From: Oscillatoriales cyanobacterium USR001
Lineage (GTDB): Bacteria > Cyanobacteriota > Cyanobacteriia > Cyanobacteriales > Microcoleaceae
Assembly (NCBI GenBank): GCA_001698425.1
Contig: MBRE01000078.1
Coordinates: forward strand, 25,929 to 89,928
DNA: 64,000 nucleotides
Direction of reading: 5' to 3'
Position numbers and translations under genes: made by a program. This document shows, one piece after another, positions 35,622 to 45,888 of the stretch (positions are counted from its first letter, which is position 1; every line of letters begins with the position of its first letter). The notes beneath the pieces were generated by a model. That model was not told where the DNA came from. It saw only the letters and a program-made list of their open reading frames with translations, and made no database searches.

Positions 35622-38503
35622 AATGGAGAACGAAATGATAAAATCATCTCAGAAGCAACTGCATTTTTTCTTGAAATATCACGAGAAATTAACATCTCCA
35701 TTGACAGGTGTTCTCCTGGTATTAAACCAACTGAAACAGCGATATCTACTAACAAATTTGCTGTTTCAATTTCTACTCGTTCACCTCCGGCAATAGTATG
35801 ATTATTGCCAACTACTATATAGGCAAATCCTCCTGGTTTGAGTATTTGCAAAATACCATTCATTACCTCTCGCATATCAAAAAAGTATTTTGCCAGTAAA
35901 GCCGCTAGATTTCGACGGCGGAAACCGACTTCTGCGTTTGAGTTTAAATTTTCGATTTTCTCAATTAACTCGATGACAGGTTGAGGAAGAATTATTTTAT
36001 TGTCCTGAAAATACTGCCAATAAGATTGACGTTTACTTTTGCTTACTTCACGATTGCCAATCATTTTTTCATCCCGTTTTCGGTGTTCAGACCTAGACAT
36101 TAATCCTAAATAGTATAAACTCAAACGGTCTGTATCTAAGTAAGGAAGTGCTGTAGCGTATGGTGGGGATGTAATCACAACATCTACTAAACCGCACCAA
36201 TTGTGCCAAGCTGTATTCATCTCACGAGCATCACCAGTTTGAATATTAAAAGTTCCCAAACTAAAGTTTTGATTTAAGGAAAGGAAAGATACTATATTCT
36301 TAACGGAACGCTCTAACTCGGTTAAAAAGTTTTCAATAGGGTGAATATGGGTTGTATCAGTTATTTCTTTGTGAACGCGCAAATCATCTTTTTTTTGCCA
36401 GGAAACTTGTCTAATAATATTACTTAGGGAAAGGCGCATCAAATCTTGGAATGATTGACAGTCAACAGAGTTAATCAAACTGGCAATTCGATCAAGTTCA
36501 AATAAGATATTAGGAGAAAACCAGTTATGAAGATATTTTTGATCGGCTAGTAATAACTGATCAAAATAAGACAATTTGCTTGATATACTCCCTAAATCTA
36601 GGTCTAGTAACTTTCTTTCAATATTGTAATAGTTGTCAATAATGAGTTGAGGTTCTAGTGACAATAAACCACACTTAGTTTTACCAATTAAAACTGATAG
36701 AGGATTAAGATCAAGTGCGATCGCGTGACATCCTGCTAAAATAGCTTCTGCTACTGTAGTACCACTACCACTCATCGGATCGGCTACAATTCCTTGCTCT
36801 GGAACTTTGGCAATATTGATTAAAGCGCGTACCAGTTGGGGGAAAAATTTACCGCGATATTCGTGAATCCCATGTGTACCATAGCGAAGACAGCGCCGAT
36901 TAGGTATAGATATTTCCTGACTTGTAGAAATAGTATTTACAATTTTTTCTAGTGGGTCATTTTTTCTGGCAATATTAACTGTAGCCTCCCTAATCACTTG
37001 AGTACAAATATAACTTTTATCTTCGCAAATTACATTTTCCCAGTAAGACAATTTTTGAGCAATTATCTCAGCAGGCAGATAAGAAATAACCTCAAAATCA
37101 AGAGGCTCTATATGTAAAGTTGGTAATGAATAGGGTTGATTATCAGTGAGCGCCTTGAGTTCTGCTAGTGCTAGTTGCCGCTCAAATGGTTGAATATAAG
37201 GTTTGATATGACACTTTAATACATATTCTTTTGGTTTAGGGTTCATTGGATAATTAATACTAGGAAAACTTTGCTCTATGCTTATGTAGGCATTTCCTTT
37301 ATTACTTTTTTTTTGTAAGATGACAATTTGTTCATCTTTGATTTTTCCTATAGCTGGGTTAAACGCTTTTTTCGTATCCTGCATACGCCTCTCAAAACGC
37401 TTAATTTCTTGAAAATTATGTTGATTAGCTATATCAGCAATTAAATCATCATTACTAACTTTTTCCCCCTTAATTATAGAATCTCCAACGACAAAACAGG
37501 CATATCTATCATTACGCAAATGTTCTCGCAACCACTCAAATATACTTGACAGTTCTCGCCGAAATGTATCTACTGTTGCGGCCTTAGAACTTTTACTGCT
37601 ATATTTGCGATGGCTCCCAATTTCTTGACCCTTAAATTTAGCCTGATCCATTTGTAACCATAACATTCGAGTCCTGTGGTAAAGATGATAGCTATAAGCA
37701 TTTGGGTATGGTGGAGAACAAACAAGTAAATCTATATTACCAATATCTGGTTTTGTTAGCAGATCTATATTATGAACTTCACACTTTAATTGGGGATGAA
37801 CTAGCCTAGTCAATTCTGAAACTGCGTGAATTGAATCTGTTAATGCACGAGAGAATCGTTTTAAAGTTTCTCCGGGCACCAGTTTCTTTTTTCGACGAAC
37901 ATAGCGAGTATCAGAATCTTGTTTGGAAACAGCAACAACTATCGAAGAAAATGCAGCTAAGGCAACTTTACGGCTAGTTTCTGTTGGAAGTTCCTGACAC
38001 CAAGAAAGAGCTTCTGCCAATTCTTCAACGACAAATGATTCAAACCAAAAGCAAATAGCTTCGTCCTGTGGACGATAGGCATTAGAAATAAATGATTCTG
38101 AATGGAATAGAGAGGAATTATTTTGGATAGAAATTGCGTTGGCTAGATTTTCTGCGCGTTTGACAATAAAATTAAGCAATCCCTCATCTTGTTCATTAAA
38201 GCGAGTTGTTTTAGCTTCGCTAATTAGACAAGCAATTGGATTAGCATCAATTCCTATAGTATTGCGGTTAAGTGTTAGAGCCTCCACCAGCGTTGTTCCA
38301 CTGCCACAGAATATATCTGCCACAGTCTCACCAGGATTGGAAAACTCTTTAATTAGAGCATTTGGTATCTGGGGAATGAATTTAGCAGGATAGGGATGGA
38401 GTCCGTGGGTAAGAAAATTAGTTTTGGCTTTAAAAAAATCCCAATCGACAACTGCTAGTTTTTCCCAATCAACATTTATCTTATAATTCATTATTGGTTT
38501 CAA
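35618..38503 (-). CDS. Fused double DNA methyltransferase (SPPY type, probable N4-cytosine)
   Basis: The 961-residue protein carries two complete SAM-dependent methyltransferase domains. Domain 1 (about 1-430) has THGLHPYPAKFIPQIPNALI, motif I ADIFCGSGTTLVEA and motif IV CSPPYPNAYSYH. Domain 2 (about 540-961) repeats the plan with THGIHEYRGKFFPQLVRALI, ADPMSGSGTTVAEA and ITSPPYATALPYL. The SPPY form of motif IV points to N4-cytosine methylation, and two domains suit an asymmetric site with a cytosine to protect on each strand. TTG 38503 is preceded by AGGAG 6 bases away, so it is kept over the ATG at 38491. It converges on the PLD nuclease. Confidence 0.88.
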   Translation of the reverse strand: MKPIMNYKINVDWEKLAVVDWDFFKAKTNFLTHGLHPYPAKFIPQIPNALIKEFSNPGETVADIFCGSGTTLVEALTLNRNTIGIDANPIACLISEAKTTRFNEQDEGLLNFIVKRAENLANAISIQNNSSLFHSESFISNAYRPQDEAICFWFESFVVEELAEALSWCQELPTETSRKVALAAFSSIVVAVSKQDSDTRYVRRKKKLVPGETLKRFSRALTDSIHAVSELTRLVHPQLKCEVHNIDLLTKPDIGNIDLLVCSPPYPNAYSYHLYHRTRMLWLQMDQAKFKGQEIGSHRKYSSKSSKAATVDTFRRELSSIFEWLREHLRNDRYACFVVGDSIIKGEKVSNDDLIADIANQHNFQEIKRFERRMQDTKKAFNPAIGKIKDEQIVILQKKSNKGNAYISIEQSFPSINYPMNPKPKEYVLKCHIKPYIQPFERQLALAELKALTDNQPYSLPTLHIEPLDFEVISYLPAEIIAQKLSYWENVICEDKSYICTQVIREATVNIARKNDPLEKIVNTISTSQEISIPNRRCLRYGTHGIHEYRGKFFPQLVRALINIAKVPEQGIVADPMSGSGTTVAEAILAGCHAIALDLNPLSVLIGKTKCGLLSLEPQLIIDNYYNIERKLLDLDLGSISSKLSYFDQLLLADQKYLHNWFSPNILFELDRIASLINSVDCQSFQDLMRLSLSNIIRQVSWQKKDDLRVHKEITDTTHIHPIENFLTELERSVKNIVSFLSLNQNFSLGTFNIQTGDAREMNTAWHNWCGLVDVVITSPPYATALPYLDTDRLSLYYLGLMSRSEHRKRDEKMIGNREVSKSKRQSYWQYFQDNKIILPQPVIELIEKIENLNSNAEVGFRRRNLAALLAKYFFDMREVMNGILQILKPGGFAYIVVGNNHTIAGGERVEIETANLLVDIAVSVGLIPGEHLSMEMLISRDISRKNAVASEMILSFRSPF

Positions 38504-38558
38504 ATAAATCTCCTGCGTTCAGTTTATCAGATTGAAGGTGTTTTTTCAATAATAATTA

Positions 38559-38888
38559 TTAATGTAGAATATTGAAAACTTCTAATCCATTGCCTAATTT
38601 TTTAGCTTGAATCACCTGAAGGCTACCACCTGCATAAAGTGCAGGCTGCTGCGCTCCACTTATACCACCAGAATTTTGCTCACTCAGACCCACATCAAAC
38701 CCTACCTCCGATAACAGATTAGTGAGATCAGTTTCGATTAACTGCCAAGCAGTTTCCGTTTCAAATAACCAGAAAAAAACTGCTATCCCTGGCCAAAATA
38801 CTGGATTTGTAGGGCGGTGAAAATCTACCAAAGTGAAGATCCCCTCCGGCTTAAGCACGCGGTAAACTTCTTGGAGAATTTGCTGCAA
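38559..38888 (-). pseudogene. N-terminally truncated class I SAM methyltransferase
   Basis: Only the last 110 residues of a UbiE-type methyltransferase remain: LQQILQEVYRVLKPEGIFTL, VDFHRPTNPVFWPGIAVFFW and ALYAGGSLQVIQAKK. The SAM-binding motif I that should lie upstream is missing, replaced by a TTCCCCTAGTCCCTAGC repeat. An insertion-like stretch (EQNSGGISGAQQPA) also interrupts the usual end. A TTG could start the frame, but it is most likely a 5'-deleted remnant. Confidence 0.7.
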
Positions 38889-38988
38889 CTCGCTTAATTT
38901 TATTCCCTTCTTCCCCTAGTCCCTAGCTAACAAATACCTCCAAAGATCCCCAGAAGCGAGAAAGTGGCAGAGAGAGCAACGCTCCCAT

Positions 38989-39084
38989 TACAATATAGAT
39001 ATGAGGCGAACCTTACTAAGTTCGCCCTCAAACTTCTTGGAAAACATCGTTTCACCTAGAAGTGGGTCTAGCCCACTTTTTTTG
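38989..39084 (+). promoter_or_regulatory. rimP operon promoter and terminator-like leader hairpin
   Basis: A TACAAT -10-like box at 38989-38994 is followed by a GGCGAAC/GTTCGCC hairpin (39005-39028). Then AGTGGGTCTAGCCCACT is followed directly by seven T residues (39061-39084), a textbook intrinsic terminator. It lies about 200 bases ahead of rimP with no gene on this strand upstream, so it may act as an attenuator for the rimP-nusA-infB operon. Confidence 0.55.
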
Positions 39085-39199
39085 TTGGAATTAGAGCGCA
39101 AAAAAAAATGAAACCCTTATTATATAAGGATTTCAGCCTATGTCTCGAAACAAACAATCATTAAATCTAGCGAGAGACAAGGAGATAAAGCGGACAAGG

Positions 39200-39276
39200 A
39201 AGAGAGGGAAGAGGGAAATATCCTCTTCCTTCTTCCTTCTTCCCTCTTCCCTTTTCCCTCTTCCTTCATCTTCCCT
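39200..39276. repeat. STRR heptamer tract (CTTCCTT / GGAAGAG), upstream of rimP
   Basis: The tract has two halves of opposite orientation: GGAAGAG units at 39198-39218 followed by TTCCTCT/TTCTTCC units. It could therefore pair with itself into a hairpin just ahead of rimP. Confidence 0.85.
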
Positions 39277-39284
39277 AAACCGAT

Positions 39285-39746
39285 ATGACTCATCCCCTGA
39301 TCCCACAAATCATCGACCTGGCCACTCCCGTTGCGGAAACATTGGGATTGGAAATAGTGGGCGCAGTATTTCACACTAACCAGAATCCTCCCGTCCTGCG
39401 AGTGGACATCCGCAACCCGCAGCAAGACACAGGTTTAGATGACTGCGAAAGGATGAGTAAAGCCCTCGAAGAAAGGTTAGATATCGCCGATATTCTTCCC
39501 GATGCTTATGTACTAGAGATTTCTAGTCCTGGTCTTTCCCGAATGTTAACAAGCGATCGCGAATTTATTTCCTTTAAAGGATTCCCCGTCATCGTCAAAA
39601 CATCCGCACCTGAAAACGGAAACAAAGAATGGACAGGACAACTAATTCGTCGGGACGAAACAGCAGTTTATCTCAACCAAAAAGGGCGAACAATTACCAT
39701 TCCCCGCGCCCTAATTACCCAAGTCCAATTAGACGAACCTAGATAG
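39285..39746 (+). CDS. rimP: Ribosome maturation factor RimP
   Basis: RimP assists 30S subunit maturation. The 153-residue protein has the N-terminal domain with [20 protein letters not shown], the [15 protein letters not shown] helix and [12 protein letters not shown], followed by the small Sm-like C-terminal domain. nusA follows by 70 bases. Confidence 0.95.
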   Translation: MTHPLIPQIIDLATPVAETLGLEIVGAVFHTNQNPPVLRVDIRNPQQDTGLDDCERMSKALEERLDIADILPDAYVLEISSPGLSRMLTSDREFISFKGFPVIVKTSAPENGNKEWTGQLIRRDETAVYLNQKGRTITIPRALITQVQLDEPR

Positions 39747-39796
39747 TTAACAAATAACAGTTAACACTTAACAGTTAACAGTTAACAAATTACCAA
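39746..39796. repeat. STRR heptamer tract (AGTTAAC) between rimP and nusA
   Basis: About six AGTTAAC/AAATAAC heptamers run from the rimP stop to just before the AAAGGAG ribosome-binding site of nusA. Confidence 0.9.
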
Positions 39797-39816
39797 AGAA
39801 AAAAGGAGATTTTTAT

Positions 39817-41094
39817 ATGTCAATGGTTACTTTGCCCGGACTCAAAGATATGGTTGAAGGTATTAGCAAAGATCGCAACTTACCCAAACACGCAGTCCAA
39901 ACAGCCTTAAGAGAAGCCCTCCTCAAAGGATACGAACGCTACCGCCGCAGCCAAAATCTCGATCACTTTAGCGAAGAATACTTCGATAACTTTGAAGTAG
40001 AACTAGACGTTGAATCAGAAGGATTTCGTGTTTTAGCCACCAAAAATATAGTCGAAGAAGTTAGCAATCCAGATCATCAAATAGCACTTTCTGAAGTTCA
40101 AGAAGTAGCGACAGAAGCCCAACTTGGAGACACAGTTATCCTCGACGTAACCCCAGATCAAAATGATTTTGGGCGAATGGCGGCCATTCAAACCAAACAA
40201 GTTCTCGCCCAAAAATTGCGCGATCAACAGCGCAAAATGGTTCAAGAAGAATTTAAAGACTTAGAAGAAACAGTGCTGCAAGCCAAAGTTTTACGATTTG
40301 AAAGACAATCAGCAATTCTAGCAGTTACTAGCGGTTTTGGTCAGCCAGAAGTAGAAGCCGAACTTCCTAAAAGAGAACAACTTCCTAACGATAACTACCG
40401 GGCTAATGCGACTTTTAAGGTTTACCTCAAAAAAGTTGGCGAAGGAACCACCAGAGGGCCACAACTCATGGTATCCAGAGCGGACGCAGGGTTAGTTGTT
40501 TACTTATTTGCCAACGAAGTCCCCGAAATCGAAGACGGAGTAGTGAGAATAGTTGCGGTAGCCAGAGAAGCCAATCCGCCTTCCCGCCACGTCGGACCCC
40601 GCACTAAAATTGCTGTTGATACCCTCGATCGCGACGTAGACCCAGTAGGCGCTTGCATTGGCGCAAGAGGTTCCCGGATTCAAGTAGTAGTTAACGAACT
40701 CAGAGGCGAAAAGATCGATGTCATCCGGTGGTCCCCAGATCCCTCCACCTACATCGCCAACGCCTTAAGTCCAGCGCGAGTAGACGAAGTGCGTCTAGTC
40801 GCCGCCGAAGGACGGCGGGCGCATATTCTAGTAGCAGAAGACCAATTAAGTTTAGCGATCGGCAAAGAAGGGCAAAATGTCCGATTAGCAGCCCGTCTCA
40901 CAGGTTGGAAAATAGACATTAAAGATATTGCCAAATACGATCGCGCCGCCGAAGACAGCAAATTAGAAGCCGAAGCCGCCAAACTCGCAGAAGAAGCCGA
41001 AAAATACCAATCAGAACTTGAGGAAGAAGACTACGAAGACGAAGAAGATGATTTTGAGGAAAGCGATCGCGAACCCGACAAAACCCCCAATTAA
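39817..41094 (+). CDS. nusA: Transcription termination/antitermination protein NusA
   Basis: The 425-residue protein has the N-terminal RNA-polymerase-binding domain (about 1-130), S1 (about 135-200), and two KH domains with VGPRTKIAVDTLDRDVDPVG, GACIGARGSRIQVVVNEL and LAIGKEGQNVRLAARLTGW. It ends in a Glu/Asp-rich tail (about 385-425) instead of the acidic repeats of E. coli NusA, as is usual in cyanobacteria. AAAAGGAG precedes the start. Confidence 0.96.
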   Translation: MSMVTLPGLKDMVEGISKDRNLPKHAVQTALREALLKGYERYRRSQNLDHFSEEYFDNFEVELDVESEGFRVLATKNIVEEVSNPDHQIALSEVQEVATEAQLGDTVILDVTPDQNDFGRMAAIQTKQVLAQKLRDQQRKMVQEEFKDLEETVLQAKVLRFERQSAILAVTSGFGQPEVEAELPKREQLPNDNYRANATFKVYLKKVGEGTTRGPQLMVSRADAGLVVYLFANEVPEIEDGVVRIVAVAREANPPSRHVGPRTKIAVDTLDRDVDPVGACIGARGSRIQVVVNELRGEKIDVIRWSPDPSTYIANALSPARVDEVRLVAAEGRRAHILVAEDQLSLAIGKEGQNVRLAARLTGWKIDIKDIAKYDRAAEDSKLEAEAAKLAEEAEKYQSELEEEDYEDEEDDFEESDREPDKTPN

Positions 41095-41130
41095 CTAGCG
41101 GCGAGGGAGAAATAACGAATTTTAATTCTC

Positions 41131-41284
41131 CCCCCTCTTCCCTCTTCCCTCTTCCCTCTTCCCTCTTCCCTCTTCCTTCTTCCTTCTTCCTTCTTCCCTC
41201 TTCCTTCTTCCTTCTTCCCTCTTCCTTCTTCCTTCTTCCTTCTTCCTTCTTCCTTCTTCCTTCTTCCTTCTTCCTTCTTCCTTC
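41131..41284. repeat. Longest STRR heptamer tract (CTTCTTCC), between nusA and ylxR
   Basis: About 22 tandem TTCCTTC/TTCCCTC heptamers fill the spacer up to 4 bases before the ylxR start. Three minus-strand open frames of KEEGRRK repeats here are artefacts: 21 is a multiple of both 7 and 3, so a perfect heptamer array stays open in every frame that lacks a stop. Confidence 0.95.
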
Positions 41285-41287
41285 GCA

Positions 41288-41614
41288 ATGAAACCTAACC
41301 ACCGCCGCTGCGTCAGTTGTCGAAAAGTTGGACCCAAAGAAGCTTTTTGGCGACTTGTGAGACTCTATCCCTCTCATCAGGTACAATTAGATCGAGGCAT
41401 GGGTCGATCTGTGTACCTGTGTCCAGAAGCAGAGTGCCTTAAAGTAGCTCAAAAAAAAAATCGACTTGGGCGATCGCTCAAAGCATCTGTGTCTAACGAA
41501 ATCTACCAAACACTTTGGCAACGTTTAGCCACCTCTTCCCCAGCCTCCCAGTACCAACCCAACGGGCAGGAAATCCCAAATCCTAACCGTGTCAACAGCC
41601 AACCCCCAATCTAA
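41288..41614 (+). CDS. ylxR: YlxR/RnpM family RNA-binding protein
   Basis: The 108-residue protein has the family signature RRCVSCRKVGPKEAFWRLVR and GRSVYLCPEAECLKVAQKK. YlxR (RnpM) binds RNase P RNA in Bacillus. It occupies its classical place between nusA and infB. A variable Ser/Pro/Asn-rich tail follows the domain. Confidence 0.93.
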   Translation: MKPNHRRCVSCRKVGPKEAFWRLVRLYPSHQVQLDRGMGRSVYLCPEAECLKVAQKKNRLGRSLKASVSNEIYQTLWQRLATSSPASQYQPNGQEIPNPNRVNSQPPI

Positions 41615-41936
41615 TCCCCTCACCGGTCTGGAAAGATTTGTGTCAGATTAGATAAGGGCAAGCACCAACAGAGAGATGCTCAAATAGGAATATAAAGAAT
41701 AGCGAAAGCAAATTCCGGCTAAAATCGGGACTATAAATTTCAAAATTCACACCTTCCTATAAAAAACTTGAGATCGCTCTCGCGGGAGACATTCAGCAAA
41801 GTAGCGTCCCCAAGACGCTACCACTGGCAAAGCCCCCGCGCCCCGATTCTTGACATTAATCTCAATTAAACGATGTTGTCATTAAAACGGTAGATTGCAA
41901 TGTAAAAACTGGTTGGCACTAAGAGGGCTAGAGTGG
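41615..41936 (+). other. infB leader region with small hairpin
   Basis: This 322-base non-coding stretch contains a perfect 8-bp hairpin GTAGCGTC/GACGCTAC at 41801-41821 and a TTGACA at 41854-41859 that could be a -35 box. It may hold an internal infB promoter; nothing else is recognised. Confidence 0.4.
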
Positions 41937-44900
41937 ATGAACAACGGCAAAGTAAGAATTTACGAGTTATCACGGGAACTAAATTTGGATAATAAAGACA
42001 TCTTGGCGGTTTGTGAGGGGCTCAATATTTCAGTGAAGAGCCATAGCAGCACAATTTCAGAATCCGATGCTGAGCGTATTCGCAAAACAGCCGAAAAATA
42101 CGTCGCCAGCCACTCTGCTCCCAGCAAACCAGCCCCCCCCGATCGGGCTAATGGGCCGCATAGAGACTCTGGCAATCGTTCTAATGACCCCAAAAAACAA
42201 CAAATTTTAGAAATACGCAGACCTAAAGTGCGCCCAGGTGCAAATTCTAGGCATTCCGGTGGCTCAAACGAGCGATCGCCCAACGTCAACGAGGAAAACT
42301 CAAACCCTCAACCGACAACGGCAACTCCTCCAAAACTGCCAACCAGTCAACAACTCCCGGCTCCAGCCAAGCCGAATATCAATCGACGTGAACCCTCAAG
42401 ACCGAATGTAAATTCTCCTGTGGCTGCGCCGGAACATCTTGGCGATCGAAGGGAAACAGACAATGCTGGCGCTGAATCATCTATAGTTCCTCAAAATAAC
42501 CCAAGTCCCAATCAGGGGCGACCCATAAATTCGCCACCACCACCACAGCCAAAACTCACCTCACCACCCGTCAGACCAGACGGGAACCCCAATCGCGTGC
42601 CAGGGAATCAGGGCAATCGACCGGTACTGAAAGGAGCAAAAACCGAGACAGAAAGTGCTGAATCGGTGCAAACAACAACTCAGCCCGCTAGACCAGCCCG
42701 CCCCAGTCGAGGAGGGGCAAAACCAGGAGGTTCAGAGGAGAAAGAAGGCTCAAGACCTCGCCGAGATGGTGAACGACCGGGCAGACCCCAACAGGCGACT
42801 GAATTAAGACGACCAAGTACCGGCAGAAATGCCCCAGCGGTAGCCAGTGCGATCGCACCCAATCGACGCGGCATCGATCCCAGTACGATAGTTGATGAAA
42901 ATGATGAACCGGATGAAGATTCGCCATTAGCAGAAATATCTCTACTCGATCGGCCAACACTACCTCGTCCGGCGAAAAAAGCCCCGGTTTGGGAAGAAGA
43001 TGACGAAGAAAATCCCGATTTTCCCAATAAGTCGGCAAAAGCGGCAGCGAAAGCTAAACGCAGTCGGGTTAAACCTCTGATCGACGACGATGATGATGAC
43101 TTGGATAATCTGGAAATGCCAGAGCCGATTGTGGTTAGTCTATCCTTGGCTCGACCATCGAAGCCGAAAGGGTTTTCAGCACCGAAGGCGGCTCCGCCCA
43201 TCTCTACCCCTGGACCTAGTGGTGGAAAAAATAAGAAACCAGGAGCAGCAAAGGATTCTAGCAATGGCGATCGCAACCAAAGAGGTAATAATCGTCGCCA
43301 AACAACGGAAGTTAAGGCAGAACGCCCAGAAAAACTCGTCCTCAGCGGCTCGATGACTGTTCAGGAACTAGCGATCGCCCTCGGCGTTGTAGAAACAGAC
43401 ATTATTCGACGGTTATTCTCTAAAGGAATGGCAGTCAGTATCACTGAAACCCTTGACATATCAGCAATTCACCTCATTGCCGAAGAATTAGGCATCCCAG
43501 TCGAAACTGCGGAGAAAGAAGCCGAAGCCAAGAAAGTGATCGAAATGCTGTCGGAGGAAGACTTAGACAACCTCCAACGTCGTCCCCCAGTAGTGACAAT
43601 CATGGGTCACGTCGATCACGGTAAAACTACCCTCCTCGACTCGATCCGTAAAACTAAGGTGGCTCAAGGTGAAGCCGGAGGGATTACTCAGCACATCGGC
43701 GCTTACCACGTAGATGTCGCCCACGAAGGCAAAATGCAGCAGGTGGTGTTTCTGGATACTCCTGGTCACGAAGCTTTCACGGCCATGCGGGCACGGGGCG
43801 CGCGGGTGACAGACGTAGCAGTATTAGTTGTAGCGGCGGATGATGGGGTAAGACCTCAGACTATTGAAGCTATTAGCCATGCTAAGGCCGCCCAAGTGCC
43901 GATGGTTGTGGCAATTAACAAAATAGATAAAGAAGGGGCTCAACCGGAACGGGTGAAACAGGAACTCACGCAGTATGGCTTAGTCGCTGAAGACTGGGGC
44001 GGTGACACGATTATGGTTCCCGTCAGTGCTATCAAGGGGGAAAACCTGGATACTCTGTTAGAGATGATCTTGTTGGTATCAGAAGTGGCTGACCTCCAAG
44101 CGAATCCCAACCGGGCGGCTAAGGGAACGGTAATTGAAGCTAATCTCGATAAGGCTAGAGGACCAGTGGCGACGCTGCTGATCCAGAATGGTACTTTACG
44201 GGTGGGAGATGTGGTAGTTGCTGGTTCCGCTTTGGGTAAAGTCCGGGCGATGATTGATGACCGAGGTAAGCGGGTAGATGTCGCTGGTCCATCCTTTGCG
44301 GTGGAAATCTTGGGGCTACGGGATGTACCTCGTGCTGGAGATGAGTTTGATGTGTTCCCTAGTGAGAGGGAAGCAGCCGCGATCGCAGGCGTAAGAGTCA
44401 ATCGCGCCAGAGAATCTCGTCTGCTACAAGGCAGAATTAGTCTCAGCGGTTTCTCTCAACAAGCCAAAGAAGGCGAACTCAAGGAACTCAATTTAATTCT
44501 CAAGGGAGATGTTCAGGGATCTGTCGAAGCGATCGTCGGAGCTCTGCGCCAACTACCACAAAAAGAAGTCCAACTCAGATTGTTATTAGCTGCGCCTGGA
44601 GAAATTACCGAAACGGATATCGATCTGGCGGCTGCTAGTTCTGCTGTAATTATTGGCTTTAATACTACCTTGGCTTCTGGGGCTCGCCAAGCTGCCGATC
44701 GCGAAGGTGTAGATGTCCGGGAGTACAACATCATTTACAACCTCTTGGACGATGTACAAGGAGCGATGGAAGGCTTGTTAGAACCAGAATTAGTAGAAGA
44801 ACCTCTAGGAAACGTGGAAGTTCGCGCTGTTTTCCCAATCAGTCGCGGGGCTGTCGCTGGTTGTTACGTGCTTTCTGGCAAAATTATCCGCAACTGCAAG

Positions 44901-45095
44901 GTGCGGGTACGCCGAGGCGCAAATGTTCTCTATGAGGGTATTCTCGATTCCCTGAAACGGATGAAGGATGATGTCAAGGAAGTTAATGCTGGTTACGAGT
45001 GCGGCATTTCTCTGAATGCTTTTACTGGCTGGGCTGAAGGCGACATGATTGAATCCTATCGGATGGTAACAAAGCGGCGGACTCTTTCAAGTTAA
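41937..45095 (+). CDS. infB: Translation initiation factor IF-2
   Basis: IF-2 positions initiator tRNA and promotes subunit joining. The 1052-residue protein has an IF2_N domain ([20 protein letters not shown]), a very long Pro/Arg/Asn-rich linker (about 50-460), a second IF2_N domain ([20 protein letters not shown]), the G domain from about 555 ([35 protein letters not shown]), and the C-terminal tRNA-binding domains. The frame is open from 41895, but ATG 41937 matches the family start. It is the last gene of the rimP operon. Confidence 0.95.
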   Translation: MNNGKVRIYELSRELNLDNKDILAVCEGLNISVKSHSSTISESDAERIRKTAEKYVASHSAPSKPAPPDRANGPHRDSGNRSNDPKKQQILEIRRPKVRPGANSRHSGGSNERSPNVNEENSNPQPTTATPPKLPTSQQLPAPAKPNINRREPSRPNVNSPVAAPEHLGDRRETDNAGAESSIVPQNNPSPNQGRPINSPPPPQPKLTSPPVRPDGNPNRVPGNQGNRPVLKGAKTETESAESVQTTTQPARPARPSRGGAKPGGSEEKEGSRPRRDGERPGRPQQATELRRPSTGRNAPAVASAIAPNRRGIDPSTIVDENDEPDEDSPLAEISLLDRPTLPRPAKKAPVWEEDDEENPDFPNKSAKAAAKAKRSRVKPLIDDDDDDLDNLEMPEPIVVSLSLARPSKPKGFSAPKAAPPISTPGPSGGKNKKPGAAKDSSNGDRNQRGNNRRQTTEVKAERPEKLVLSGSMTVQELAIALGVVETDIIRRLFSKGMAVSITETLDISAIHLIAEELGIPVETAEKEAEAKKVIEMLSEEDLDNLQRRPPVVTIMGHVDHGKTTLLDSIRKTKVAQGEAGGITQHIGAYHVDVAHEGKMQQVVFLDTPGHEAFTAMRARGARVTDVAVLVVAADDGVRPQTIEAISHAKAAQVPMVVAINKIDKEGAQPERVKQELTQYGLVAEDWGGDTIMVPVSAIKGENLDTLLEMILLVSEVADLQANPNRAAKGTVIEANLDKARGPVATLLIQNGTLRVGDVVVAGSALGKVRAMIDDRGKRVDVAGPSFAVEILGLRDVPRAGDEFDVFPSEREAAAIAGVRVNRARESRLLQGRISLSGFSQQAKEGELKELNLILKGDVQGSVEAIVGALRQLPQKEVQLRLLLAAPGEITETDIDLAAASSAVIIGFNTTLASGARQAADREGVDVREYNIIYNLLDDVQGAMEGLLEPELVEEPLGNVEVRAVFPISRGAVAGCYVLSGKIIRNCKVRVRRGANVLYEGILDSLKRMKDDVKEVNAGYECGISLNAFTGWAEGDMIESYRMVTKRRTLSS

Positions 45096-45384
45096 AAGAA
45101 GGGTTAAGAAGGGGTATTTGATCGAACAAGCCCTAGCCTCTAGCCCCTTCTTCCTTCCTTTTTTGCTCCTTGTAGTCTCTGATACAGCATTAATTCCATC
45201 AGTAATGTTAGAAGATTGAATAGCAGCAAAATTTCCTGGGAAAGCAGAGGTTGTACCTCTTTCCGAATAATTTATGTCTATGGCGGTTTTTATAAAAAAT
45301 ACTCTGAAAACCCTGTATAATTTGCTCAGGTAGGCTGAATAAAGGCTATCGTTGAAATCCAGACAAGTGATTGAGATTAAAGCT

Positions 45385-45612
45385 ATGATTAATTCTGCAT
45401 CTATACCTCAAGAATATCAAACTCCATCCTTAGAGCTAGTACCCGAAGACTCGGAAATGTGGGAAAGTTTGAAGCAAGCAAGCGCAGCGAGTTCTGGGTT
45501 TCAGCGGTGGCAGCTAGAACAAGATTGCACCCCCTGCACTCCAGAAGATGCGGCTCTTGACAAACAAGTTACCAGTTATCTACGGGAAACTTTAGAAACT
45601 TTGGCTTATTAA
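45385..45612 (+). CDS. Small unknown cyanobacterial protein
   Basis: A 75-residue frame from ATG 45385 (MINSASIPQEYQTPSLELVP) contains WESLKQASAASSGFQRWQLE and a CTPC motif. An in-frame start at 45352 would add 11 residues. I do not recognise it. The non-repetitive, protein-like composition supports a real gene. Confidence 0.55.
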   Translation: MINSASIPQEYQTPSLELVPEDSEMWESLKQASAASSGFQRWQLEQDCTPCTPEDAALDKQVTSYLRETLETLAY

Positions 45613-45767
45613 CTTAACTGATTTTAGCTGTTTTCGGCATTGAAGATATTGCGATCGATTCGAGAATATTGTAACGAAAAAGAATAAAATTGCTGCTTGT
45701 GTGGGCAATTTTATTTTTTTTTTCATTATAGATGTCTAATACCATTTCTCTAAATTAATGCTACAGT

Positions 45768-45831
45768 CTTCGGGGCGGGTTTTTGAAGATTTTGGGGAAT
45801 TGCGGTGATTGTTGGCGAACCCGCCCCTACC
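45768..45831. repeat. Palindromic element with GGGGCGGGTT/AACCCGCCCC ends
   Basis: GGGGCGGGTT near the left end pairs with AACCCGCCCC at the right, about 60 bases apart. A relative lies at 50229-50288, with GGGGCGGGTTCGCCC and GAACCCGCCC. Confidence 0.65.
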
Positions 45832-45888
45832 CAAACTGTTGAAAACTTTTTTAGAAATGGTATAAAACCATTACTGCAATTACATTTC

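Noticed and set aside
41091-41386. Three overlapping minus-strand open frames of KEEGRRK repeats
   Set aside because: They are translations of the GGAAGAA heptamer array, which has no stop codon in several frames. No start signal or family supports them.
42680-43276. 198-codon minus-strand frame inside infB
   Set aside because: It is a shadow of the low-complexity, GC-rich IF-2 linker on the plus strand.
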